This document shows positions 1-12,048 of a stretch of DNA of 64,000 bases, piece by piece. This DNA is from Megamerina dolium. Its lineage: Eukaryota > Arthropoda > Insecta > Diptera > Megamerinidae. Both the position numbers and the translations under genes were made by a program. Where the stretch lies: positions 65,463,407 through 65,527,406 of the forward strand of contig OY978525.1 in NCBI GenBank assembly GCA_963854835.1, given 5' to 3'. Positions within the stretch are counted from its first letter, which is position 1. Each line of letters starts with the position of its first letter. A model generated the notes under the pieces. The model was not told where the DNA came from. It made no database searches and was given only the letters and a program-made list of their open reading frames with translations.

Positions 1-186
1 CAATAGAACCATATTTCTCTCCACTTTTTTTTCAAATTTGTACATCCGTAATAATCTAAATTGACTCAAATTGGCTCTTCTCGTAACTCTTCACATATCT
101 TTCACATTAAATAAATTTTCCTGTAAGAAATTGGGTAAGCTCTGTAATGTTATTGGTCCAGCATTCCACTGAATGTTTTGGTGTTT

Positions 187-429
187 CTACATTATACACC
201 GTGTTTGTTTTTGAGAGAATGGTGGAAGATCACTTAAGGCGAATGGTGGTTTTACGATGAAATGCATATCTTCATTGATGTTGAAGGAAATTTCCAAAGC
301 CTTTAAAATAACCCAAGCAAAACCCAAAAGATGCTTTAAAGGTACGCAAAAATGGTAATGTCCATTGATTATTTCATTCATCTCATAACGAATTGCATCA
401 AAAAAATACCATATACAGTTATTTCTCAT
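187..429 (-). pseudogene. Virus-like (Polinton/adintovirus-associated) protein fragment
   Basis: An 80-residue minus-strand reading frame with no similarity to host domains that I recognise. The stretches YFFDAIRYEMN and HFCVPLKHLLGF look to me like a repeated insect and cnidarian protein family that travels with Polinton/adintovirus-type integrases, possibly a capsid-type protein; that assignment is from memory of motifs and is tentative. The frame is far shorter than the several hundred residues I would expect, and it stops shortly after the LLGF motif. Its upstream side abuts a SINE fragment at 441-640. It lies on the same strand as the fragments at 1591-2019 and 25542-25871, which supports one decayed element. 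It is not an intact gene. Confidence 0.4.
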
Positions 430-440
430 TTTTATATTAT

Positions 441-640
441 GACAGAATTGGTAATTTTTCCGGCAGTAATAATTTGCGAAAACTGCTTCTTAAAAGAGCT
501 CTTTAACAAAACTAAGTTAAAGTGATGTCATGAGGGTTCTGCCGTTTGTAACCGGCTAATATAACAAGGTCCCTTCTAATGATGTCCAAATTTAATACGC
601 ACAACAGTATTGGAAGAGAAGCTTGGTGGTATCACAATGG
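441..640 (+). repeat. 5'-truncated copy of the tRNA-derived SINE family
   Basis: The segment aligns by eye to the body and tail of the SINE copies at 42689, 46896, 63043 and 63857. Shared landmarks are a block around ttctgccgtt(t/c)g, an accggct block, cccttctaat(g/a), and an acaacagtattggaagagaag block. The tRNA-like head with its promoter boxes is absent. The 3' limit is approximate because the tail runs into unrelated sequence. No target-site duplication is visible. Confidence 0.7.
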
Positions 641-1590
641 CCTAAGTGTGTCCTCTCAGAGAGAGGGCATCCACATAACCCAACCTAGCCTAACCTATTA
701 TGAGAGATAGCCTTCGCATCAAGCAATTCCTTCAAAATAGATCATAATTTACGATGGTAGAATGTAGAGGTCTGGATTCTGAATAGGCATTTTAATTTCA
801 TCATTATTTTTATATGATTGTTGATACGCTGAATAAATGTGAAAATCCTTCTTTATAATACTTTCATCATATAGAGGTCGTTGCATAACGTGTGAGCACG
901 TGTAGCAGAGTGAATGCAGGTGGGCCGCTTACTGGCAAGGCTTGCCTGATGATGATGGAGTTGATGTTGTTGCTCTCTGCACTAGCTATGTGGCGCACCG
1001 AAATGCACACACTTAATTTATATCGTCTGTGGGCTTTTATTTTAATGTATGTCACTTTTAGTTTCAATTTGATGTTATTTATTTCAGATATTTTCACTTT
1101 TCATTTAAATTTTAATTTACACTTATTTTATGTTTTTTAAATTGAATTTTACATCTATTTTTCTTAGTTTTAAGTAGGTTTTTCTAATGACTTGGAGGAG
1201 GCGTGCACTGTCCTGTGTAAGAGATCTAAAGCCAGAATAAAAACCGATAAGAAAAGATATTGCACTTTGATAAAAGCAAAGGCAAAGAAAGAGAGTGAGA
1301 GAGAGGGAGAGAGAGAAAAGTGGGGAGTGGTAGAAGTGAGTGGAGAACTGGCATAATTGGTGATGCCAGATCGCCCACACACTCCTAATCACAATAACAG
1401 TGCGCGAGATGTTCTGGCGTAAACAACGTGGTTTTCTTTTTAAGTTGAAATCCTTAACTTTTTAAAAACTTTTTATTCAATGGCGATAATATATATCGGT
1501 TTTGATGTAAGTATTTATTAACAACTTTTGGAGACATGTAGCGAGGTTTCTTTATTTAAAGAAAATAAGTTAATATTTGAGGTCGTTCAC
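641..1590. other. Unassigned AT-rich spacer with a GA microsatellite
   Basis: I see no gene here. A short (GA)n-rich tract runs from about 1287 to 1319. The open frames on both strands have no recognisable motif and look like chance frames. Confidence 0.5.
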
Positions 1591-2019
1591 TTATTTTATA
1601 CCCTGGTAAAACTGATGAATTGTGTGTGCTGAATCATTGTTAATATATGACCCAGTAGTTATGCTACACTCGATTCGTAAAACGCTTACTTTCGAAATAT
1701 GAACTTGTACATCAGATTGATGATATTGATCAGTATTTAATTCAAGTCTGCTGAACCATAACAGTCCACCAATTGTACGCTCACAATTAGAATAAAGTGT
1801 TTCAGTAGTTGATAATATTTCAATTTGCATTGAATTATTATTAGGTTCAATTCTCAGGATATCCTTTGTATTTAAATCAATTATATCATCAATTTCATGT
1901 GATCCTATTGGAATCTCGATAACATAATTTTCAATGTGAAATAGATTATTCACATAATCCACATTAGATATAGAGTGATAAGTAGTAAAATCAACAAGAG
2001 CACAGACATAATCACCATT
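1591..2019 (-). pseudogene. Virus-like structural-type protein fragment, cut by the 23-kb insertion
   Basis: The minus-strand frame runs from the insertion junction at 2019 to a stop at about 1591; the ATG at 1960-1962 is internal to it. Motifs visible include VDYVNNLFHIENY, EIPIGSHEIDDI, IGGLLWFSRLEL and VLRIECSITTGSYINND followed by HTIHQF. I associate this pattern with an uncharacterised virus-like protein found beside Polinton/adintovirus-type integrases in insect genomes; the function is unknown to me and a capsid role is only a guess. The frame stays open upstream of the ATG right up to the LTR at 2020, so the insertion broke the gene. The C-terminal third expected for the family is missing. 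Confidence 0.5.
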
Positions 2020-2904
2020 TGTTGCGTGTGGCCTGTCAAGCTGAGCGTGTCATGTCAAATGAGACTCCAATATCTACAGCTGTCAACTGTGTCTTGAGGT
2101 TGTGTCACTTATTATGCCAGATGCCAGTGTGGTGGATTTCCTGCCGTACGTGATATTTGCTGGATTCTGAGATTGACTAAGCCAGTACATATTCGATATT
2201 GTGTAAATGACCGTAACTGTCAGGGATACTTGTATTGGTATGTACATAAGGACGGTATAGTGTAGTTCGTTAACCTTCTTTTTTTTGGTTAACGTTATCT
2301 GAACATATTTTTTTTTTGTCCGCATTCTGGTCCATTCGGCCCCGTTAGAAGGTACCGTCATTTATTGTTTTCATTTGCATCTACAAATTTGGAAAAAGAG
2401 TCAGTTGGTTGAAAGATTTGAGACGTGCATGTGTGTTTTAACAACGCTACAACTAATAAAAACTATATGGTAGAACGTAAGTAAATGTATATCCTTGTGA
2501 GTTATGTTTATGCATAGACGTACTTATGGCTGTTGTTGAAATAGGGTTGCTGCTGTTTGGTCATTGCTGATCCAGTACATTCCTTGATAGTCCGGTGCAA
2601 CTGATTCAGTGAGGGAGGATTTTTGTCTTGGACAGCAGCACGAGATCCGTAAGGTTAGTGGTTGCGTGTATGATGCAGCAGGCAAAAATAATTTTTTTTT
2701 TTACTATGTTATATATTTTTTTTTATATATATATCTATAAATATTATGTGCTATTGGCTAAAAGAGGGTGCTCAAACGAAGATTGCTCCTCCGAAATTGT
2801 GAGTGGACGGTGGCTGGATTCGTGTCCGTCCGCGAGTGTGTGCATATTTTAGTGTTCCAAAGAAGAGAGGAGAAACGTAACAGGCGGTGTGTTATTGTAT
2901 ATTT

Positions 2905-3032
<128 letters not shown>

Positions 3033-4085
3033 GTGCATCAGTGGCCCCTCAATTTCCTGATGTTGGCCAATATTTTTTTTATTTATAGTGCGCGTATGCA
3101 CTCTTGACTCCTAGAACACGTAGCACAAAAATGGTTGATACAAGTTAAGCACTCGCGGCGGCACATATAGTTTTTTAAAAAAAAAAAGACAATCTTTATA
3201 CACGGTGCTTGCTGTGTTTATGTTTTGGTGTTGATACAGTGGCGGGCCTTTGCGGTAATTGAAGGAGGTCCACATATCAGCAGCACACCCCGGGCACGAA
3301 ACTCTAGCACCTGGCACAAGCAACAAGTGAAGCAGAAGGGTGACGCAAGAGAGTGAACGCGTATAAGTAGTTGCGTATTGCGTACGCCTAAGTTCGTCAC
3401 GCGTTTTTATTTACGTCCTACGCATTGGACGCTGATTTAGAATAGTTTTTTTTTTAGTTTACCTTTAGTACTAGGTTTTTCTCTTATGTTTGTACATGTT
3501 TTTTTTTTATTATTTCGTTGGTATCGTTTTGATCTACTCTTGCTATGTTTATCCTATGGTTTGTACAGTGACGGGTGATCTGCCCACTCACGTGGTGAGT
3601 AAGTTGGTGTGATTCGGTGGGCAAAACCGTACATTCGTGAATTCAGTTGTTTTGGTGGCAGTATAGAATGCCATAGGTGTTTCCCCCCCCGTATTGAGCT
3701 CAATAGGAGTAGGGATACCCCCCAGCAAATTTTCCATAATTGGAACTGGTTTTATCCAGATTTTTTTTATGGCTTTGTTTTCTTTTTGTTTGCTTCAGAA
3801 GAGTGAAACTTCCTGAATCCCCGACTTCGATATTATTTCACCCTCACTCAAGAATTTATACCATTCAACTTTTTTTTGCGATCATACAATTATTAGGGGA
3901 CATTTTTTTTTTGTCGTTGTACAACTTATAGGATACTTACTGTACTTATACATTTTTTTTTATTTTTTTCAATTCTTGTTATAATTTTGGTTAATTAATT
4001 TATTTAGTATTAATTATTTCTTTTATTGATTTGTTTGTTCATTATTCATCTTTTAACATATATATAATTTTTGTACAGCTATATG

Positions 4086-4230
<145 letters not shown>

Positions 4231-4240
4231 TACATCTATA

Positions 4241-4726
4241 CATCGCCTCGAGTTGCCGAAACGTTGCCTTCAGTGGACGGCCGTTTGCTAATTGCCGTAA
4301 AGCCCCTCTCAATACTATCTTGCAGCCGTTGGATGTTTTCCGTCTGCACCGTCAGAGCCTTTACTATCGTTGACAACCAATACTGGTTCGTGACCTGAGG
4401 CGTTTGCTGCTCCGCTCGACGTGTTGCAGCTGTAGGCGACGGAACATTCCCCTGATGGCCGGGAGAAACTCCACTTATAGCTTGCCGAACCGTTTTTGGC
4501 ATCGCTCCTCGCCCACCGACAGCATTATCACGATCGTCGGTGCCCTTCGCTTGAATTATCGTTTCCGACAGATCGATAAAGTTGGAGGTTGAACCTCCAG
4601 AGAACTGCGGCGGTGGCGATCGCTGTACTGGCATGATAGTGGTGCACCCTGTTCCGGAAAAGATGACTTCTGGAATTGTGCCCAAATCGCGTCGTTCACC
4701 ACCAATATTGTCAGTACTACTCATTA
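4241..4726 (-). pseudogene. Inverted duplicate of the first part of gag
   Basis: On the minus strand the frame begins at the same ATG context as the gag at 10513 (here 4724-4726) and repeats roughly its first 160 residues, starting MSSTDNIGGERRDLG. It ends at the rearrangement point at 4241, inside codons around [10 protein letters not shown]. It lacks the capsid core and zinc knuckles and is a by-product of the inverted duplication. Confidence 0.85.
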
Positions 4727-6957
4727 GCACTAACGAGACTTATTTCCCCCGCTATGCCAAAAAAAATCAAAAAATGACCAAAGAACAAAAAAAAATACAC
4801 CCTACAAACAACAAACAAAGCAGATCTTTCACGCTTCAATTAAATCGCAAATTTGTTGGTTTTAAATATATTTATTTGTCGTACTTGCAGTACAAAAATT
4901 ACGCAGCGCCAATGAAGAGTGAATGTGACTGGACCACAACAACGAACAAGGAAAAAAAAAAAAATATTCTTAACTAGACTAGTTTATATGCATAAATGAG
5001 TGACAAATTCCGGGTACTTATTGAACGCCACTCATAACTACAAGCAATACAAATTGTAACTGTACACAAACAGAATTTTATACAGACAGAAGTTAAGAAT
5101 AATCACAATATTAGTCTTATTTAACTACAGCTAGCTATTGCACTAAAAAGAAAGACTCCTACTGAACAATTGCAAGAAAAAACAAATACTTATCTAAATT
5201 ACTACTAGTATAATACTAAATAAATAGGACTATTACGAGAATAATGAAGACACAACAATATCAATTCTAAAATTTAAGAATAATAATAAATAAATTTGGC
5301 TAAAAAAAACAACACAGAGACAATATCATTAATACTACAATCAATTGAAGAACTATCCTAAATAATTATGTCTAAAAAAGAAACGGACAACAAAATATGA
5401 ATACTAAAAATCTAATAATGATACTGAATAAGTAAGGTTAAAATTGGCAAAGATGTAAGAATACTAACAATACACAAACAAGGCGATTACCACGAAATAC
5501 ATAGGAATAATAATACTAATATCCAAGATAAATACCAACAATACAATGATAAAGGAAACAGGAATGTTCACTAACTATGAGCTAGTGACACAACCAGATC
5601 ACAATAATAAAGAGAAAGAGAATCATAGTAAAGAAACAGCGATAATTTTTTACAAACAATAGTTCTAAATAAAAAAAAAGTATATAAGGTATACACTACA
5701 ACCAAATACTATTTCCTATCAACCAAGGGGCTTATTATAAATTTAAAATGAATATAAATATACAATTATGGTTAACGCCTGAGGTAAACTTGAAGGAAAA
5801 TGAACACGTACACTTTGCTGACAAAACGCAAAGTTACAACAAGAAGATACGTATATAACTCGATATTACCAAAAAAAAAAAAAACAATACAAAAATTCAC
5901 AATATATGATTGGGGCTAAGGGGAATAAATTTCCTTGACGTATTTGTCACTGCAGGCGATATCACCCTAACGACTTTCATCTACGCACGCTAATGTTAGC
6001 CACGATTTAAGGTTAAGCAAGTGAGGCTCTTTCATTTCAATTCCATTCACACTCTATCTGCTTCCGCTGCGAGCCGATTCACAAATGATCTACTTGGGAT
6101 CATGACGACGTACTCGCAAGCCGAAGAGATACACACATACGCCATTACTCCACCGGGAGCGACAACAAGGATCACATCGCCTTGGACCTACTCCAGGTGG
6201 AGCTATTAGGGTTACTGATCAACATGCACGCAGAGTTGTAATGAACTACACAACCCTTCACCATAATACATCTGACCGGTGCAATTGCTGTGACCTCACG
6301 GTCCGCCAAGCCACCAGACGTCAGATCCAATAACAATGAACACATGTATGCACCGACACACCGCACTGGTATATAACACCCATATTCATGCACTACATAT
6401 AACATACTACCTTCTGTCATCATTGGGGTCCATCTGACCGGTGCAATTAACGTGACCTTACGGTCCGCCAAGCCACCAGCCGTCAGATCCACCACCAATG
6501 ATCACAGAATGCACACTCATGCCCTATTAATCGTACGATACCATTCAATCTACACATTTATACATTTTCATTTTCACCAGATGAGTTATAGAACCAAACC
6601 CCCCCCACCCCTGGAATTGGCCGCCCATGCTGTGCCAGGTATACACTGGACAGAAAAACATGCAATTTAAAATTTCAAACAAAACTTATTGAATGAAACC
6701 AGAAATATAATATGCAATAAGAAATGCATGGGGAAAAAGTATCTGGCTTTCAAAACAAATTTATTCGTTAGCTAACTTATCAAAAAAAAATTCCAAACAA
6801 AAAATATGTGTGGGCGGTACTCAAACCCCCAAAAATCTATCAATGATAACCAAGGCAAAAAAAACTTGGAATAAAATTTAAGCCAAACGAAAACAAACAA
6901 AACAAAACCAAAACCTTTGGAAAAAGAAAAAAAACCAAAAAAATTGGGCGCCATTAT
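4727..6957 (-). repeat. Inverted copy of the 5' leader with inverted primer-binding site
   Basis: Reverse complement of 8281-10512. The primer-binding site complement ttgggcgcca is at 6944-6953. All small open frames here mirror those of 8281-10512. Confidence 0.85.
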
Positions 6958-7697
6958 TGTTAGCTTCGCTAATAGATATTTATATATATATAACAACGTC
7001 GTTGTTACATATATCTAATGAAAAGAAACATGCCTGACATTACAAAACACACACTCACAACAAACACAATCACTAGATGTTTTTATTCATGATTTATATT
7101 GGGCGCCATTATTGTCTATTCGCGCTGATATCACAATCTCGACCATACCCCGACTAGCACACAGGATGGGTCGTGGTTCTCAACTCGTCGAGAAAGGATG
7201 GCGAATAGACAATAAAGCCCATCTGTCCACAACGAACCGACGGACCAACACATACACACAAGACACACATTCACCCTTCACCTGTTACATGCACACGCAT
7301 TCACATACCTCATTTGCGATTAACCAAAAAAAACGGGCTGGTCTTAATTAACCGGGAGCCTAGGCGTGCGTACCCACCCTACCATTGATTACGCGTCTCA
7401 CCGGACATTGCAATCCCCTAAAAAAAAACTCGACGCCTAAGTGACTACACCATCGGCAGAATTTTACTCCCCCTTTTTCCCCAAGAGAAACTTAGAACAT
7501 TTCTTTACAATACATCATGCTCTCAACAATAGATTTTATTTCAAAAAAAAAAAATGTATGAAAATCGAATTTAAATATATAAAAAAAAACTATAATGAAT
7601 GTATTAACATGAATAAATTCCAATAATTAGGAATCAATAAATAATTAAACAAAATAAGACTAGAATAAAAAAAAACTCATATATGCGTATAGATGTA

Positions 7698-7700
<3 letters not shown>
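6958..7700 (-). repeat. Inverted LTR 3' portion (left arm)
   Basis: It begins with TGTTAGC, the complement of the LTR end, and runs outward to gtatgc before the TA spacer. It includes the approximately 245-bp block (about 7428-7674) that the direct copy at 7785-8280 has lost. A primer-site-like ttgggcgcca also occurs inside it at about 7099-7108, matching the internal site at 25241 in the 3' LTR. Confidence 0.85.

Positions 7701-7784
<84 letters not shown>
7701..7784. repeat. (TA)n spacer at the centre of the inverted duplication
   Basis: A pure TA array flanked on both sides by inverted gcatacatctatacgcatatatgag-type sequence, given here in two parts: gcatacatctatac then gcatatatgag. Confidence 0.95.
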
Positions 7785-7787
<3 letters not shown>

Positions 7788-8280
7788 TACATCTATACGC
7801 ATATATGAGTTTTTTTTTAGGGGATTGCAATGTCCGGTGAGACGCGTAATCAATGGTAGGGTGGGTACGCACGCCTAGGCTCCCGGTTAATTAAGACCAG
7901 CCCGTTTTTTTTGGTTAATCGCAAATGAGGTATGTGAATGCGTGTGCATGTAACAGGTGAAGGGTGAATGTGTGTCTTGTGTGTATGTGTTGGTCCGTCG
8001 GTTCGTTGTGGACAGATGGGCTTTATTGTCTATTCGCCATCCTTTCTCGACGAGTTGAGAACCACGACCCATCCTGTGTGCTAGTCGGGGTATGGTCGAG
8101 ATTGTGATATCAGCGCGAATAGACAATAATGGCGTCCAATATAAATCATGAATAAAAACATCTAGTGATTGTGTTTGTTGTGAGTGCGTGTTTTGTAATG
8201 TCAAGCATGTTTCTTTTCATTAGATATATGTAACAACGACGTTGTTATATATATATAAATATCTATTAGCGAAGCTAACA
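7785..8280 (+). repeat. LTR 3' portion adjoining the primer-binding site
   Basis: Direct copy of the LTR end, finishing GCGAAGCTAACA at 8280. Compared with 24649-25391 it lacks about 245 bp between two gagtttttt-type runs, consistent with deletion between short repeats. A mutated internal primer-like site, tggcgtccaa, lies at 8130-8139. Confidence 0.85.
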
Positions 8281-10512
8281 ATAATGGCGCCCAATTTTTT
8301 TGGTTTTTTTTCTTTTTCCAAAGGTTTTGGTTTTGTTTTGTTTGTTTTCGTTTGGCTTAAATTTTATTCCAAGTTTTTTTTGCCTTGGTTATCATTGATA
8401 GATTTTTGGGGGTTTGAGTACCGCCCACACATATTTTTTGTTTGGAATTTTTTTTTGATAAGTTAGCTAACGAATAAATTTGTTTTGAAAGCCAGATACT
8501 TTTTCCCCATGCATTTCTTATTGCATATTATATTTCTGGTTTCATTCAATAAGTTTTGTTTGAAATTTTAAATTGCATGTTTTTCTGTCCAGTGTATACC
8601 TGGCACAGCATGGGCGGCCAATTCCAGGGGTGGGGGGGGTTTGGTTCTATAACTCATCTGGTGAAAATGAAAATGTATAAATGTGTAGATTGAATGGTAT
8701 CGTACGATTAATAGGGCATGAGTGTGCATTCTGTGATCATTGGTGGTGGATCTGACGGCTGGTGGCTTGGCGGACCGTAAGGTCACGTTAATTGCACCGG
8801 TCAGATGGACCCCAATGATGACAGAAGGTAGTATGTTATATGTAGTGCATGAATATGGGTGTTATATACCAGTGCGGTGTGTCGGTGCATACATGTGTTC
8901 ATTGTTATTGGATCTGACGTCTGGTGGCTTGGCGGACCGTGAGGTCACAGCAATTGCACCGGTCAGATGTATTATGGTGAAGGGTTGTGTAGTTCATTAC
9001 AACTCTGCGTGCATGTTGATCAGTAACCCTAATAGCTCCACCTGGAGTAGGTCCAAGGCGATGTGATCCTTGTTGTCGCTCCCGGTGGAGTAATGGCGTA
9101 TGTGTGTATCTCTTCGGCTTGCGAGTACGTCGTCATGATCCCAAGTAGATCATTTGTGAATCGGCTCGCAGCGGAAGCAGATAGAGTGTGAATGGAATTG
9201 AAATGAAAGAGCCTCACTTGCTTAACCTTAAATCGTGGCTAACATTAGCGTGCGTAGATGAAAGTCGTTAGGGTGATATCGCCTGCAGTGACAAATACGT
9301 CAAGGAAATTTATTCCCCTTAGCCCCAATCATATATTGTGAATTTTTGTATTGTTTTTTTTTTTTTTGGTAATATCGAGTTATATACGTATCTTCTTGTT
9401 GTAACTTTGCGTTTTGTCAGCAAAGTGTACGTGTTCATTTTCCTTCAAGTTTACCTCAGGCGTTAACCATAATTGTATATTTATATTCATTTTAAATTTA
9501 TAATAAGCCCCTTGGTTGATAGGAAATAGTATTTGGTTGTAGTGTATACCTTATATACTTTTTTTTTATTTAGAACTATTGTTTGTAAAAAATTATCGCT
9601 GTTTCTTTACTATGATTCTCTTTCTCTTTATTATTGTGATCTGGTTGTGTCACTAGCTCATAGTTAGTGAACATTCCTGTTTCCTTTATCATTGTATTGT
9701 TGGTATTTATCTTGGATATTAGTATTATTATTCCTATGTATTTCGTGGTAATCGCCTTGTTTGTGTATTGTTAGTATTCTTACATCTTTGCCAATTTTAA
9801 CCTTACTTATTCAGTATCATTATTAGATTTTTAGTATTCATATTTTGTTGTCCGTTTCTTTTTTAGACATAATTATTTAGGATAGTTCTTCAATTGATTG
9901 TAGTATTAATGATATTGTCTCTGTGTTGTTTTTTTTAGCCAAATTTATTTATTATTATTCTTAAATTTTAGAATTGATATTGTTGTGTCTTCATTATTCT
10001 CGTAATAGTCCTATTTATTTAGTATTATACTAGTAGTAATTTAGATAAGTATTTGTTTTTTCTTGCAATTGTTCAGTAGGAGTCTTTCTTTTTAGTGCAA
10101 TAGCTAGCTGTAGTTAAATAAGACTAATATTGTGATTATTCTTAACTTCTGTCTGTATAAAATTCTGTTTGTGTACAGTTACAATTTGTATTGCTTGTAG
10201 TTATGAGTGGCGTTCAATAAGTACCCGGAATTTGTCACTCATTTATGCATATAAACTAGTCTAGTTAAGAATATTTTTTTTTTTTCCTTGTTCGTTGTTG
10301 TGGTCCAGTCACATTCACTCTTCATTGGCGCTGCGTAATTTTTGTACTGCAAGTACGACAAATAAATATATTTAAAACCAACAAATTTGCGATTTAATTG
10401 AAGCGTGAAAGATCTGCTTTGTTTGTTGTTTGTAGGGTGTATTTTTTTTTGTTCTTTGGTCATTTTTTGATTTTTTTTGGCATAGCGGGGGAAATAAGTC
10501 TCGTTAGTGCTA
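8281..10512 (+). other. Very long 5' leader with an in-frame 60-bp duplication
   Basis: About 2.2 kb separates the primer site from the gag ATG, unusually long for a gypsy-type element. Two similar 60-bp units lie at 8748-8807 and 8910-8969. Each starts GGATCTGAC, contains GGTGGCTTGGCGGACCGT and ends GGTCAGATG, so each unit is bounded by the inverted heptamers ATCTGAC and GTCAGAT. The units are 162 bp apart, which is a multiple of three, and both fall in one 108-codon frame (8740-9066) that starts at an ATG. I cannot say whether that frame is translated. A structural RNA, packaging or insulator role is equally possible. Confidence 0.6.
8285..8294 (+). promoter_or_regulatory. Primer-binding site for tRNA-Lys
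   Basis: TGGCGCCCAA lies 4 bases after the LTR end at 8280. It is complementary to the 3' end of tRNA-Lys including CCA, as known for Ulysses, Osvaldo and lentiviruses. It marks the start of minus-strand DNA synthesis. Confidence 0.85.
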
Positions 10513-12048
10513 ATGAGTAGTACTGACAATATTGGTGGTGAACGACGCGATTTGGGCACAATTCCAGAAGTCATCTTTTCCGGAACAGGGTGCACCACTA
10601 TCATGCCAGTACAGCGATCGCCACCGCCGCAGTTCTCTGGAGGTTCAACCTCCAACTTTATCGATCTGTCGGAAACGATAATTCAAGCGAAGGGCACCGA
10701 CGATCGTGATAATGCTGTCGGTGGGCGAGGAGCGATGCCAAAAACGGTTCGGCAAGCTATAAGTGGAGTTTCTCCCGGCCATCAGGGGAATGTTCCGTCG
10801 CCTACAGCTGCAACACGTCGAGCGGAGCAGCAAACGCCTCAGGTCACGAACCAGTATTGGTTGTCAACGATAGTAAAGGCTCTGACGGTGCAGACGGAAA
10901 ACATCCAACGGCTGCAAGATAGTATTGAGAGGGGCTTTACGGCAATTAGCAAACGGCCGTCCACTGAAGGCAACGTTTCGGCAACTCGAGGCGATGTTGG
11001 TGCGACCGGCGAAACAATGGAAATTCCAGGACGAGTGACCAGAGATCCAAGTGTTGTTTGGCAGACTAGTGTGCCGGAAGATCAGCGATATAGGGATGAA
11101 CGGAACCACAGTCGTGGGCCTGTGCCCAATGAAAGACGAATGAGTCTGGGTGAACCACACAGAGGTGGACAGGTGCATTTGGACAAGTGGGGTGTTTCTT
11201 TCGATGGAAATAGAGAACGGCTCTCCATTGAAGATTTTGTTTTCCGCATAGAATATCTGCAAGCGAGATACGGATGTGAATGGCCAGAAGTACTTTGAGG
11301 CTTCCACCTTTTTCTAACGGGTGAAGCGAAAGAATGGTACTGGCTATACTTGCGGACTCGTGGCATTCCTGACTGGCCCCCACTGCGAGACGCTCTTTTA
11401 CGGCAGTACCGAAGCACGAGATCACAATTTGATATAATGAGAAGCTTGGTGGATCGGAGGCAACAACCGGGTGAATCAATCGATGCATATTTTCATGCAA
11501 TGGGCAAACTTCGTGCACAGCTTGTCACGCCGATCCCAGAGTACGAAATGGTCAGAATTGTCAAGCGAAATTTGCGTGATGGGCTGTCGCGCATAATATA
11601 CCCGGTGTCCTGCTATACAGTCGAACAGCTTCGAGATGAGTGCAACGAGGCTGAATACAATTTCTCACGGAAAGATATGCGCCCGGTGCACCAGCAGCCG
11701 GTGAGCCGTTTTGTGACATCGTCGAGAGGAGTCAATGTGAATGAGATGGAGATGAGGAACGCTTTGGAGGAACTAGATAGTGATGAACAGTGTGAGCTGG
11801 CCGGACTGTCGACCCAACAAACTCAACAAAGGGTCGCGGTCTGTTGGAATTGTAAGCAAACAGGACACGTGTACATGGAGTGTGAAGCCTCTAAGAGATC
11901 GATCTTTTGCTATAAATGTGGAATGAGTGATGTCATCACTCCAAAGTGTCCAAGGTGCAAACAGGGAAACGCCTTGAAGAACGTGACTACCAGGGTGGGA
12001 GAGTCACGTTCAACACAAACTTCCGCTACGGTTCCACCCAGACGATAG
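10513..12048 (+). pseudogene. gag: gag polyprotein of the giant LTR element, one in-frame stop
   Basis: The start is the ATG at 10513; an upstream in-frame GTG at 10507 is less likely. The frame encodes about 511 codons but is interrupted by TGA at 11296-11298, after which the same frame continues without shift (GFHLFLTGEAKEWYWLY is a gag capsid-type stretch). TGA here could come from CGA by one transition. Near the C-terminus a CCHC zinc knuckle, CWNCKQTGHVYMEC, is intact. The second knuckle, CYKCGMSDVITPKC, has Val where His is expected. The product would be the structural shell and nucleic-acid binder of the particle. The last 100 bases overlap pol in the -1 frame. Confidence 0.85.

Larger units (their letters stand above)
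4241..10996. repeat. Large inverted duplication (arms 4241-7700 and 7785-10996)
   Basis: The left arm is the reverse complement of the right arm over gag start, leader, primer site and LTR end. An 84-bp (TA)n spacer at 7701-7784 separates the arms. The gag and leader portions that I compared look identical. The LTR portions differ by several substitutions and by about 245 bp present only in the left arm (about 7428-7674) and in the 3' LTR. The arms meet in an LTR TA array, which suggests recombination or a template switch at that repeat. A simple missed-adapter read fold-back is unlikely, because the arms are not the same molecule's sequence, but misassembly remains possible. Confidence 0.85.

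Noticed and set aside
670..720. aacccaacctagcctaaccta as telomeric repeat
   Set aside because: Too short and irregular. Flies lack simple telomeric repeats, and similar strings are common dispersed sequence.
6772..6996. Phe-rich 74-codon frame in the leader, mirrored at 8242-8466
   Set aside because: It spans the LTR end, primer site and T-rich leader. The mirror copy exists only because of the inverted duplication.
7112..7351. 79-codon frame repeated at 7887 and 24998
   Set aside because: It lies inside the LTR on the antisense strand and has no motif. Repetition reflects LTR copies, not gene families.
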